From Trinickia acidisoli (lineage in GTDB: Bacteria; Pseudomonadota; Gammaproteobacteria; Burkholderiales; Burkholderiaceae), in NCBI RefSeq assembly GCF_017315725.1, contig NZ_JAFLRG010000001.1, forward strand, positions 806,001 through 870,000: a stretch of DNA of 64,000 bases, written 5' to 3'. The translations under genes were made by a program, and so were the position numbers. The notes under the pieces were generated by a model that worked only from the letters and a program-made list of their open reading frames with translations, was not told the origin of the DNA and made no database searches. Positions within the stretch are counted from its first letter, which is position 1, and the number at the start of each line of letters is the position of its first letter. Positions 45,655 to 55,457 of this stretch are shown here, one piece after another.

Positions 45655-48600
45655 ATGAAATTCGCCGCCAGCCTCTCGAAGCTTCTCGCCGCGTTGCGCG
45701 CCTCCGACACGAACGCGCGCACTGAAGGCGCCGCCGTGCCCGCGCCGCTGATCGTCGCGCTCGAGCCGCGCATCGTCTACGACGCATCGGCCGCGTCCAT
45801 TGGTGCCGCCGCCGCCGCGGCTCAGCATCATCCGATGCACGCCGAGACGCATGCGCAGACGCACGCCGCGACCACGCCCGCCGCGGCGCAAAACGTCTCG
45901 GCGACGAGCGTCGCGACGTCGGCGGGGACAGCGGCCGCAGCCGCTGCGGGGACCTCCGGTTCGGCCGCCTCGATGCGCGCGGTGTACGGCTTTACGACGG
46001 CGGGCCATACGCAGGGCACGAACGGGGACGGCACGCAGGGCATCGTTGCCACGCCGCGGCACGGCTACACGGTTGCGTCGTCGAACGACGGGTCGGTTTC
46101 CGCGGCCACGATGCGCACGGTGCATGGCTTCACCGATGCGGTGACTGCGTCGACGGACACGCAGGTCGTCTTCATCGATTCGAACGTCACCGATTACCAA
46201 ACGCTGATCGCGGGGCTGCCTGCGGGGACGCAATACGTCGTGCTCAGTTCGTCGACGGACGGGCTCGCGCAGATCGCACAGTATCTCGAGCAGCATCCGG
46301 GCGTGAGCTCGATCCATCTCGTATCGCACGGGGCGGACGGCGAAATCCAGGTCGGCAGCACGTGGCTCAACGAAGGCGACTTGTCGGCGTACAGCGCCGA
46401 GCTCGCGCAGATCGGCGCGGCGATGAAGCCCGGCGGCGATTTTCTGATTTACGGCTGCGATGTGGCCCAAGAGGCCGATGGCCAATTGCTCGTGCAGCAG
46501 ATCGCATCGATCACGCATTTGAACGTCGCGGCCTCGACGACCGCGGTCGGCGCTGCCTCGCTCGGCGGCAGTTGGTCGCTCGACTACGACGTCGGCGACG
46601 TCACCACGTCCGTCATCTTTTCGCAGGCGAGTGAGGCGAAGTACGCCGACTTGCTCGGGCAGACCGTCGAGACGTACGACGCGTACGCGAACGGCGGCAA
46701 CGGCGAGACGATCGCCAGCTATGTGACTTCCTTCACGCTGGACGGCCTCACCTATACGACCGACGGCGCAGTGCTGACCGGTGTCTTTACCAGCAACCAA
46801 GGCGCGCCGCTCAGCACATCCTCATCCGACGGCGTGCTGATGATCAATCAGCCCGGCGACACCCCGATGACGGAAGTGACGATCACGCTCGCGAACGGCG
46901 ATCCGATGGCCGTGACGAGCTTCGATTTCGACGAGGGCCTGAGCAACGGCACGATCGAGCTTTTGCCGAATGGCAGCGCGACGGGAGAGATCACGCTCAG
47001 TGGCTCGCAGTTGAGTGGGCACATCGATTTGTCGTCGTACAGCCAGTTCAAGGACGTCAGCTCGATCGAGATTCTCGACGTGGGCGACACAGGTTATTTC
47101 ACGCCGTCACTGAACAACTTCACCTATGTCGATCTGTCGTCTCCGCCCGCCTTGACGGCCTCTGGCGGCAGTTCGGCGTTCACGGCGGCCGACAACGCAA
47201 CGTCGACACCGGTTACCGTCGATTCGGGCATTACGCTGACCGATGGCGATTCGTCGACGGCCACGAGTGCTACCGTTTCGGTCACGGGCAACTTCCATAG
47301 CGGCGAGGATCAGCTCGCGTTCACGAACACGAACGCGACGACCTACGGCAACATCTCGAGTTCGTACAACTCGATCACGGGCGTGTTGACGCTGACGTCG
47401 TCGGCGGGCAGCGCAACGACTGCGCAATGGCAAGCCGCGTTGGAGGCTGTCACGTATACCGACACCGCGGTCACGCCGAATACGGCGACGCGCACGATCA
47501 GTTTCGAGATCACGAGCGATGGCTACACGGCCGGCAACACCGTGACGAAGACGGTGACCGTTGCCGATACCGATCAAACGCCGGTCGTCACGACGACGGG
47601 TGGCACGACGACGTATGACCTCGGCACGTCCGCCACGTCGATCGACGGCAGTATCTCCGTCACCGATCGCGACAACACGACGCAATCGTCGGGCACGGTT
47701 TCGATCAGCAACGACTTTCAGAGCGGCGACACGCTCGCGTTCACGAACACGAGCGCGACGACCTACGGCAACATTTCCGTTCAGTCGTACGACGCGGCGA
47801 CGGGCGTGTTGACGTTGACGTCCTCGGATGCGACGGCAACTGACGCGCAATGGTCGGCTGCCTTGTCGGCAGTGAAGTTCTCGACCACGAGCACGACGAC
47901 CGGCGATCGTACGATCTCGTTCGCGACGAGCGACGGCACGAAAACCAGCACGGCCGCCACCGATTTCGTCAACGTCGTGAACCCCATCAACGTGACGGCC
48001 GATTCGGGCTCGGCGGCGTTCGTGGCCGGCGACAACGCGACGTCGACGCCTGTCGCCGTCGATTCGGGGCTGACCGTGAGCGATACGGCCACGAACAACC
48101 TCACCTCGGCGACGGTTGCGATCACGGGCAACTTCGCGAGCGGCGAGGATAGGCTCGCGTTCACGAACACGAACGCGACGACCTACGGCAATATCGCCGC
48201 CTCGTACAGCGCGGGGACGGGTGTGCTGACGCTCACGTCGTCGAGCTCCTCGGCCACGGTGGCGCAGTGGCAGGCGGCATTGGACGCGGTGACCTATACC
48301 GATACGGCGATCACGCCGAACAACACGACGCGTACGATCAGCTTCTCGGCGACCGACAGCTTGGGCAACACGAGCGCCACGGCTACGCGCACGGTCACGG
48401 TGACCGACACCGATCAAACGCCGGTGGTGACGACGACGGGCGGCACGACGTTGAGCTACGTGGGCGGTACGTCGGCCGCCACGATCGACGGCAGCGTTTC
48501 CGTCAGCGACCGAGACAACACGACGCAATCGTCGGGCACCGTCTCGATCACCTCGGGCTTTAGCAGCGGCGATACGCTTTCGTTCACGAATACGAGTTCG

Positions 48601-51600
48601 GTGCAGTTCGGCAACATCGCCGTGCAGTCGTACGACGCGTCGACGGGGGTGCTGACGCTGACTTCGTCCAGCAACTCGGCGACCGACGCGCAGTGGGCCA
48701 GTGCCTTGAGCGCGGTGACGTTCTCGAGCACGAGCACGACGTACGGCAATCGCACGGTTTCGTTCGTGACGAACGACGGCACGGAAAACAGCGCCGCGGT
48801 GACCGACACAATCAATATCACGGCTCCGCCGACGATCACGGCCGACTCGGGCTCGGCTTCGTTCGTTGCGGGCGACAACGCGACATCGGCGCCGGTGGCA
48901 GTCGATTCGGGCTTGACGGTGACGGACGGCAGCGCATCGACGTTGGCATCGGCGACGGTCTCGATCACGGGCAACTTCCACAGCGGCGAGGATCAGCTCG
49001 CGTTCACGAACACGAACGCGACGACCTACGGCAATATCGCCGCCTCGTACAGCGCGGGGACGGGCGTGCTCACGCTCACGTCGTCGAGCAATAGCGCCAC
49101 GCTCGCGCAGTGGCAGGCGGCATTGGACGCGGTGACCTACACCGATACGGCGATCACGCCGAACAACGCGACGCGTACGATCAGCTTCTCGGCGACCGAC
49201 ACAGGCGCCACGACAAGCAATACGGCTACGCGCACCGTTACGGTGACCGACACGGACCAAACGCCGATCGTGACGACGACGGGTGGCACGACGTTGAGTT
49301 ACGTGGGCGGTACGTCGGCCGCCACGATCGACGGCAGCGTTTCCGTCAGCGACCGAGACAACACGACGCAATCGTCGGGTACCGTTTCGATCACCTCGGG
49401 CTTTAGCAGCGGCGATACGCTTTCGTTCACGAATACGAGTTCGGTGCAGTTCGGCAACATCGCCGTGCAGTCGTATGACGCGTCGACGGGGGTGCTGACG
49501 CTGACTTCGTCCAGCAACTCGGCGACCGACGCGCAGTGGGCCAGTGCCTTGAGCGCGGTGACGTTCTCGAGCACGAGCACGACGTACGGCAACCGCACGG
49601 TTTCGTTCGTGACGAACGACGGCACGGAAAACAGCGCCGCGGTGACCGACACGGTGGACGTGCTGGGGCCGCCGACGATCACGACCGACTCGGGCTCGGC
49701 TTCGTTCGTTGCGGGCGACAACGCGACATCGGCGCCGGTGGCAGTCGATTCGGGCTTGACGGTGACGGACGGCAGCGCATCGACGTTGGCATCGGCGACG
49801 GTCTCGATCACGGGCAACTTCCACAGCGGCGAGGATCAGCTCGCGTTCACGAACACGAACGCGACGACCTACGGCAATATCGCCGCCTCGTACAGCGCGG
49901 GGACGGGCGTGCTCACGCTCACGTCGTCGAGCAATAGCGCCACGCTCGCGCAGTGGCAGGCGGCATTGGACGCGGTGACCTACACCGATACGGCGATCAC
50001 GCCGAACAACACGACGCGTACGATCAGCTTCTCGGCGACCGACACAGGCGCCACGACAAGCAATACGGCTACGCGCACCGTTACGGTGACCGATACGGAC
50101 CAAACGCCGATCGTGACGACGACGGGTGGCACGACGTTGAGTTACGTGGGCGGTACGTCGGCTGCCACGATCGACGGCAGCGTTTCCGTCAGCGACCGAG
50201 ACAACACGACGCAATCGTCGGGTACCGTCTCGATCACCTCGGGCTTTAGCAGCGGCGATACGCTTTCGTTCACGAATACGAGTTCGGTGCAGTTCGGCAA
50301 CATCGCCGTGCAGTCGTATGACGCGTCGACGGGGGTGCTGACGCTGACTTCGTCCAGCAACTCGGCGACCGACGCGCAGTGGGCCAGTGCCTTGAGCGCG
50401 GTGACGTTCTCGAGCACGAGCACGACGTACGGCAATCGCACGGTTTCGTTCGTGACGAACGACGGCACGGAAAACAGCGCCGCGGCGACCGACACAATCA
50501 ATATCACGGCTCCGCCGACGATCACGACCGACTCGGGCTCGGCTTCGTTCGTTGCGGGCGACAACGCGACATCGGCGCCGGTGGCAGTCGATTCGGGCTT
50601 GACGGTGACGGACGGCAGCGCATCGACGTTGGCATCGGCGACGGTCTCGATCACGGGCAACTTCCACAGCGGCGAGGATCAGCTTGCGTTCACGAACACG
50701 AACGCGACGACCTACGGCAATATCTCTGCGTCGTACAGCTCAGGGACGGGCGTACTCGCGCTGAGTTCGTCGGGCAACAGTGCCACGCTCGCGCAGTGGC
50801 AGGCGGCATTGGACGCGGTGACCTACACCGATACGGCGATCACGCCGAACAACGCGACGCGCACGGTCAGCTTCTCGGTGACCGACATAGGCAGCACGAC
50901 AAGCAACACGGCCACGCGCACGGTGACGGTGACCGACACCGATCAAACGCCGGTGGTAACGACGACGAGCGGCACGACGTTGAGCTACGTGGGTGGGACG
51001 TCGGCTGCCACGATCGACGGCAGTGTCACGGTCACCGATCGCGACAACACGACGCAATCGTCGGGCACCGTCTCGATCACCACGGGCTTCAACAGCGGCG
51101 ACACGCTTTCGTTCACGAACACGAGTTCGACGCAGTTCGGCAATATTCAGGGTTCCTACGACGCAAGCACGGGCGTGCTGACGCTGACGTCCGAGGGCGC
51201 GACTTCCTCCGATGCTCAGTGGGCCGACGCGTTCTCCGCCGTGACGTTCTCGACGAGTGCGAGCGCCACGCCGGGCAATCGCACGATTTCGTTCTTGACG
51301 AACGACGGCGAGAAAAACAGCGCCGTGGCGACCGACACGGTGGACGTGCTCGGGCCGCCGACGATCACGACCGATTCGGGCTCGGCCTCATTCGTCGCGG
51401 GCGACAATTCGATCTCGACGCCGGTGACGGTCGATTTGGACGTGAGCGTGACGGACGGCAGCGCGTCGACGTTGGCGTCGGCCACGGTCGCGATCACGGG
51501 CAACTTCCACAGCGGCGAGGACGTGCTCGCGTTCACGAACACCAGTTCGGCGACGTACGGCAACATCGCCGTCGATTCGTACAACGCGTCGACGGGGGTG

Positions 51601-53847
51601 CTCAGGCTGACATCCTCCGGTGTCTCGGCGACGATCTCGCAATGGCAGGCGGCGCTTGAAGCGGTGACCTACACCGATACGGCCGTGACGCCGAACGACG
51701 CGACGCGTACGATCAGCTTCTCGGTAATAGACACAGGCGCCACGACGAGCAACACAGCCACGCGCACCGTCACCGTGACCGACACCGACCAAACGCCGAT
51801 CGTGACGACGACGGGCGGCACGACGAACTACGTCAACGGCGCGACGGCGACGATCGTCAATCCGAACGTGACCGTGACCGACCTCGACAACTCGGCGCAA
51901 TCGTCGGGCACGGTGTCGATCACGAGCGATTTCCACAGCGGCGACGTGCTCGCATTCACGAACAACGGCTCGACGATGGGCAACATTTCGGCATCGTACG
52001 ACTCGACGACGGGCGTGCTCACGCTGACCTCGTCCGACAGCTCGGCGACCGACGCGCAGTGGGCGAGTGCATTGAGCGCGGTGACGTTCTCGAGCAGCGG
52101 CGGGAACTTCGGTGATCGCACCATTTCGTTCACGACGAATGACGGCACGGAAAACAGCGCCGCGGCCACCGCGACCGTCTCCGTGCTCGATGCGCCGCAT
52201 GTGACGACCGATTCGGGCTCCGCTTCGTTCGTCGCCGGCGACAATACGACCTCGACGCCGATCGTCGTATCGCCGGGTTTGACGCTGACCGATGCGAGCG
52301 TGACAGCGCACACCACGGCGCTGTCGTCGGCGACGGTCACGGTCACGGGCGGCTTCCATGCCGGGCAAGACGTGCTCGCGTTCACGAACGACGGCTCGAC
52401 GATGGGCAACATCCAGGCCAGCTACGACGCGAGCACGGGCGTACTCACGCTGACCTCGGCGAGCAACAGTGCTTCGATGTCGGATTGGCAAGCGGCGCTC
52501 GCGTCGATCACCTACACGGATACCGCGGTCGTGCCCAACAACACGACGCGCACGATCAGCTTCATGGTGTCGGACAGCGACGGCACGGCGAGCCTCGCGC
52601 AAACGCGCAGCGTGACGGTGACCGACACCGATCAGACGCCGACGCTCACAGTGGGCGGCAGCGCGACGTTCACGTCGCAACTGGTCGGCTCGGCACCGGT
52701 GGTCGTGGCGCCGGACGTCGCGGTTGGCGATCGCGACCCCAACGCGGTGCTGACTTCGGCGCAAGTGACGATCAGCAGTGGTTTCGATGCGCTGCACGAT
52801 ACGCTCGCATTTGCCGGCGGCGCGGGGAGCGGATTCACCGGCACCTACGACGCCAGTACCGGTGTGCTGACGTTGACATGGACGGGCACCGGCTCGGCTT
52901 CGCTCTCGAAGTGGCAAGCCGCGCTGGAATCGGTCACGTATTCGAATTCGGCGCAAGGCGCGAGCGGCACCCGTACCGTGACGTTCACGATTACCGACGG
53001 CGTGAAGACGAGCGCCGTCGCATCGAATACGGTTACGATTCTCAAGGGGCCCTCGGGCGGGCCGCCGACCGCGTCGTTGCCGCTGCCGCCGCCACCCACG
53101 ATCGATGTGCCTGATTTTCCGCAGCCGTCGTCCTTTTATCCGACGGGTTCCGACAACACCGCGCCGCCCGACGTGCTCACCGAACTCGGGAACACGCTGC
53201 CGATCGGCTTGGTGCCCATCGTTTCGACGATGACGTTCTCGGACCCGGACGTGTCGTCCAGCGGCTTCTCGCTCGACCGCGCGACGGTGTCGCGCTTCGA
53301 TGCCACCGCGTTGGATGCGACGCTCGCCGTGACGCCGTCGTCCGACATGCCCAGCTCGCTGTCCGACATTGACGTTTCCGTGCCGGAACACGATCCGTTC
53401 TCCATCGAAGTGGCGACGCTCCTGCCGCCGTCGGCGGCCATGCAAGGCGGGGACCTCACCGTTCGTCTCGCCGATGGCCGCTCGCTGCCCGGTTGGCTGC
53501 ATTACGATGCGGCGAACGGGGTACTGCGCGGCAAGGTGCCGCCCGGCGTGGAAGACGTGCACATCGTCGTCGAGGTACGCGATGCATCCGGCCACGTCGC
53601 GCGTCGCGAAGTCGTGCTTGCACCGCATACTCACCGCACGGCGCATGAGGTCACGCATCCGCATCATCAGCATTCGCAGTTGCACCCGAAAGCGAACGGC
53701 CATGCGGCCCGCGATCTCACGCAGCCGCTCGCCGCGCGCGCGGGGCGCCCCGTCGTAGGCAAGCCGTCGCTCGATCAGCAATTCGCGCAGGCGCGCGCGG
53801 CGCTGCACGTGTCGCGTCCCGTCAGCGTTGCCGCCCGTCGCACATGA
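45655..53847 (+). CDS. Giant repetitive surface protein with LEPR motif and DUF4347-like domain
   Basis: A 2,730-residue protein with no cleavable Sec signal. The start ATG at 45655 has AGGG nine bases upstream. The N-terminus carries ALEPRIVYDAS (about 35-45), like the LEPR-type motif at the start of many large exported proteins. Residues about 172-332 form a DUF4347-like domain with SHGADG (His225) and IYGCDVA (Cys268), apparently the only cysteine in the protein. A beta-rich segment (333-499) leads to seven double repeats (500-2463). A Pro-rich linker, a cadherin/Ig-like domain (about 2555-2650, LPGWLHYDAANGVLRGKVP) and a His-rich tail with nine His in 26 residues (2658-2683) follow. No RTX calcium nonapeptides or LPXTG are seen. 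An adhesin role is inferred. The stop overlaps the TolC start by 4 bp. Confidence 0.9.
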   Translation: MKFAASLSKLLAALRASDTNARTEGAAVPAPLIVALEPRIVYDASAASIGAAAAAAQHHPMHAETHAQTHAATTPAAAQNVSATSVATSAGTAAAAAAGTSGSAASMRAVYGFTTAGHTQGTNGDGTQGIVATPRHGYTVASSNDGSVSAATMRTVHGFTDAVTASTDTQVVFIDSNVTDYQTLIAGLPAGTQYVVLSSSTDGLAQIAQYLEQHPGVSSIHLVSHGADGEIQVGSTWLNEGDLSAYSAELAQIGAAMKPGGDFLIYGCDVAQEADGQLLVQQIASITHLNVAASTTAVGAASLGGSWSLDYDVGDVTTSVIFSQASEAKYADLLGQTVETYDAYANGGNGETIASYVTSFTLDGLTYTTDGAVLTGVFTSNQGAPLSTSSSDGVLMINQPGDTPMTEVTITLANGDPMAVTSFDFDEGLSNGTIELLPNGSATGEITLSGSQLSGHIDLSSYSQFKDVSSIEILDVGDTGYFTPSLNNFTYVDLSSPPALTASGGSSAFTAADNATSTPVTVDSGITLTDGDSSTATSATVSVTGNFHSGEDQLAFTNTNATTYGNISSSYNSITGVLTLTSSAGSATTAQWQAALEAVTYTDTAVTPNTATRTISFEITSDGYTAGNTVTKTVTVADTDQTPVVTTTGGTTTYDLGTSATSIDGSISVTDRDNTTQSSGTVSISNDFQSGDTLAFTNTSATTYGNISVQSYDAATGVLTLTSSDATATDAQWSAALSAVKFSTTSTTTGDRTISFATSDGTKTSTAATDFVNVVNPINVTADSGSAAFVAGDNATSTPVAVDSGLTVSDTATNNLTSATVAITGNFASGEDRLAFTNTNATTYGNIAASYSAGTGVLTLTSSSSSATVAQWQAALDAVTYTDTAITPNNTTRTISFSATDSLGNTSATATRTVTVTDTDQTPVVTTTGGTTLSYVGGTSAATIDGSVSVSDRDNTTQSSGTVSITSGFSSGDTLSFTNTSSVQFGNIAVQSYDASTGVLTLTSSSNSATDAQWASALSAVTFSSTSTTYGNRTVSFVTNDGTENSAAVTDTINITAPPTITADSGSASFVAGDNATSAPVAVDSGLTVTDGSASTLASATVSITGNFHSGEDQLAFTNTNATTYGNIAASYSAGTGVLTLTSSSNSATLAQWQAALDAVTYTDTAITPNNATRTISFSATDTGATTSNTATRTVTVTDTDQTPIVTTTGGTTLSYVGGTSAATIDGSVSVSDRDNTTQSSGTVSITSGFSSGDTLSFTNTSSVQFGNIAVQSYDASTGVLTLTSSSNSATDAQWASALSAVTFSSTSTTYGNRTVSFVTNDGTENSAAVTDTVDVLGPPTITTDSGSASFVAGDNATSAPVAVDSGLTVTDGSASTLASATVSITGNFHSGEDQLAFTNTNATTYGNIAASYSAGTGVLTLTSSSNSATLAQWQAALDAVTYTDTAITPNNTTRTISFSATDTGATTSNTATRTVTVTDTDQTPIVTTTGGTTLSYVGGTSAATIDGSVSVSDRDNTTQSSGTVSITSGFSSGDTLSFTNTSSVQFGNIAVQSYDASTGVLTLTSSSNSATDAQWASALSAVTFSSTSTTYGNRTVSFVTNDGTENSAAATDTINITAPPTITTDSGSASFVAGDNATSAPVAVDSGLTVTDGSASTLASATVSITGNFHSGEDQLAFTNTNATTYGNISASYSSGTGVLALSSSGNSATLAQWQAALDAVTYTDTAITPNNATRTVSFSVTDIGSTTSNTATRTVTVTDTDQTPVVTTTSGTTLSYVGGTSAATIDGSVTVTDRDNTTQSSGTVSITTGFNSGDTLSFTNTSSTQFGNIQGSYDASTGVLTLTSEGATSSDAQWADAFSAVTFSTSASATPGNRTISFLTNDGEKNSAVATDTVDVLGPPTITTDSGSASFVAGDNSISTPVTVDLDVSVTDGSASTLASATVAITGNFHSGEDVLAFTNTSSATYGNIAVDSYNASTGVLRLTSSGVSATISQWQAALEAVTYTDTAVTPNDATRTISFSVIDTGATTSNTATRTVTVTDTDQTPIVTTTGGTTNYVNGATATIVNPNVTVTDLDNSAQSSGTVSITSDFHSGDVLAFTNNGSTMGNISASYDSTTGVLTLTSSDSSATDAQWASALSAVTFSSSGGNFGDRTISFTTNDGTENSAAATATVSVLDAPHVTTDSGSASFVAGDNTTSTPIVVSPGLTLTDASVTAHTTALSSATVTVTGGFHAGQDVLAFTNDGSTMGNIQASYDASTGVLTLTSASNSASMSDWQAALASITYTDTAVVPNNTTRTISFMVSDSDGTASLAQTRSVTVTDTDQTPTLTVGGSATFTSQLVGSAPVVVAPDVAVGDRDPNAVLTSAQVTISSGFDALHDTLAFAGGAGSGFTGTYDASTGVLTLTWTGTGSASLSKWQAALESVTYSNSAQGASGTRTVTFTITDGVKTSAVASNTVTILKGPSGGPPTASLPLPPPPTIDVPDFPQPSSFYPTGSDNTAPPDVLTELGNTLPIGLVPIVSTMTFSDPDVSSSGFSLDRATVSRFDATALDATLAVTPSSDMPSSLSDIDVSVPEHDPFSIEVATLLPPSAAMQGGDLTVRLADGRSLPGWLHYDAANGVLRGKVPPGVEDVHIVVEVRDASGHVARREVVLAPHTHRTAHEVTHPHHQHSQLHPKANGHAARDLTQPLAARAGRPVVGKPSLDQQFAQARAALHVSRPVSVAARRT
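47152..53045 (+). repeat. Seven tandem ~843-bp coding repeats
   Basis: Units begin at 47152, 47992, 48835, 49678, 50521, 51364 and 52201; the middle ones are exactly 843 bp (281 codons). Each unit codes for two related beta-sandwich domains of about 140 residues: one ending in TVTDTDQTP, one starting VTTTGGTT. Every domain has a Trp in a QWQAAL- or QWASAL-like motif followed by VTYTDT or VTFSS. The tract from about 48421 to 50730 is almost identical between units; outer units have diverged. Confidence 0.9.
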
Positions 53848-55457
53848 ACTTCCGTTATCTTCCAAGACCAATGAGCCCACAAACGACCACTGCCGAAGTC
53901 GCATCCTTCTCTGCCGTTGCGTCTGATTCGACGCCGGCGGCCCGCTCGACGCGCGCGCTGCGTCCGTCGCTGATCGCCGTCGCCATTGCGGCGTTGTGGC
54001 TATCGGGTTGCGCCATCCACCCGACGCCGTTGACCGATGCCGAACTCGCGCAAAGCGCACATGCCGATCGCACGGACATGTTCGCGGGCCAGCCGCCGCT
54101 CACTGGCCCTGTGACGCTCGACGACGCGATGGCGCGCGCGATTCGCTACAACCTCGACCATCGGTTGAAGATGATGGAAGAGGCGCTTGCGCAGAAGCAA
54201 CTCGATCTCGCGAACTTCGACATGCTGCCGAAGCTGACCGCGCAGGCCGGCTACACGAATCGCAGCAATCCGCTCGCGTCGTCGTCCGAGGGGCTCCTGA
54301 CGAATACCCAGGTCGTGCCGCCCGCGTTCTCGACCGATGAAAACGATCGCACGGCCGATCTGACGTTCTCCTGGAACGTGCTCGACTTCGGCGTCAGCTA
54401 CTTCGAGGCGAAGGAGCAGGCCGACCGCGTGCTCGTGGTCGAACAGCGCCGGCGCAAAGTGGTGCAGTTGATGATGCAGCAAGTGCGCGAGGCCTATTGG
54501 GAAGCCGCCGGGGCACAGCGGCTCGAGGGCCAAATCGGCCCGCTGCTCACACAAGCCAAGCAAGCGCTCGAGGAATCGCGGCAATCGCAACTCGAAGGCC
54601 TGCGCTCGCCGCTCGACACGCTCGGCTATCAACACGCGCTGCTCGACATCATGCGGCAGCTCGAAGCCGTGCGCGACCAACTCGAAGAAGCCAAGCCGCG
54701 GCTTGCGTCGTTGATGAACATCGCACCCGGTACCGACTTCACGCTTGCGCCGCCCCAGGGTTTCGCCGTGCCGACGTTCGGCATGCCGATGAACCAGATG
54801 GAGGAAACGGCGCTCGAGCGCCGGCCCGAGCTCGTCGAGGCCGACTACAACGAACGCATCAGCGTGAACGAGGCGCACAAGGCAATCGCCAAGCTGCTGC
54901 CCGGTATCGAGTTCCAATTGGGCGGGCACTACGACAGCAACAGCTTCCTTTACTATCACTTCTGGCGCGCGGCCGGCGTCAACGTGAGCTGGAACCTGCT
55001 CAACCTGCTGAACGAGAAGAACATTCGCGGCCAAGCCGATGCCCAGCGCGAGGTGGCACACGCGCAGCGGCTCGCGCTGTCGATGGCCGTGCTGACGCAA
55101 GTGCACGTGGCAAGCGCCGACCTTGCCGCCAAGCAGCGTCAGTTCGATCTGTTCAAGCAACTCAACGACGTCGACGCGCAGATTCTGCAGCACACGCACA
55201 ACGCAACGATCGCCAATGCGCAAGGCAAGCTCGAAGAGATTCGCGCGGCGACTTCGGCGATGATGTCGGAGCTGCGTCTCTATCAGAGCTACGGCGAACT
55301 CGAGAGCGCATACGGGCAACTGCTCGCGACGCTCGGGCTCGACCCGCTGCCGACGAACGTCAGCAACAGTGATTTGAAGTCGATCGAGCAATCGATCGAC
55401 AAGGAGCAAGCGCGCTGGGCCTCGTTCGGCGGCGCGGATGGAGCCAAGACGCAATGA
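53844..55457 (+). CDS. TolC-family outer-membrane channel protein
   Basis: A 537-residue outer-membrane factor, probably lipidated at Cys56 (ALWLSGC). Two OEP repeats are visible, with DDAMARAIRYNLDHRLKMMEE and long helical hairpins (RRKVVQLMMQQVREAYWEAA; AQREVAHAQRLALSMAVLTQ). The start ATG overlaps the surface-protein stop by 4 bp, showing translational coupling; a later ATG at 53871 is an alternative. The stop overlaps the next gene by 4 bp. It should form the outer-membrane exit for the transport system encoded with it. Confidence 0.93.
   Translation: MNFRYLPRPMSPQTTTAEVASFSAVASDSTPAARSTRALRPSLIAVAIAALWLSGCAIHPTPLTDAELAQSAHADRTDMFAGQPPLTGPVTLDDAMARAIRYNLDHRLKMMEEALAQKQLDLANFDMLPKLTAQAGYTNRSNPLASSSEGLLTNTQVVPPAFSTDENDRTADLTFSWNVLDFGVSYFEAKEQADRVLVVEQRRRKVVQLMMQQVREAYWEAAGAQRLEGQIGPLLTQAKQALEESRQSQLEGLRSPLDTLGYQHALLDIMRQLEAVRDQLEEAKPRLASLMNIAPGTDFTLAPPQGFAVPTFGMPMNQMEETALERRPELVEADYNERISVNEAHKAIAKLLPGIEFQLGGHYDSNSFLYYHFWRAAGVNVSWNLLNLLNEKNIRGQADAQREVAHAQRLALSMAVLTQVHVASADLAAKQRQFDLFKQLNDVDAQILQHTHNATIANAQGKLEEIRAATSAMMSELRLYQSYGELESAYGQLLATLGLDPLPTNVSNSDLKSIEQSIDKEQARWASFGGADGAKTQ

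Noticed and set aside
47107..50667. Very long leftward open frame (1,186 codons) under the surface-protein repeats
   Set aside because: It follows the repeat period exactly and is rich in Arg and His; it results from the repeat codon pattern. A similar one at 51388-54060 is rejected for the same reason.
47152..53045. CRISPR-like or satellite repeat array
   Set aside because: Repeats are 843 bp, in frame and coding for beta-sandwich domains, with no short repeat/spacer pattern.
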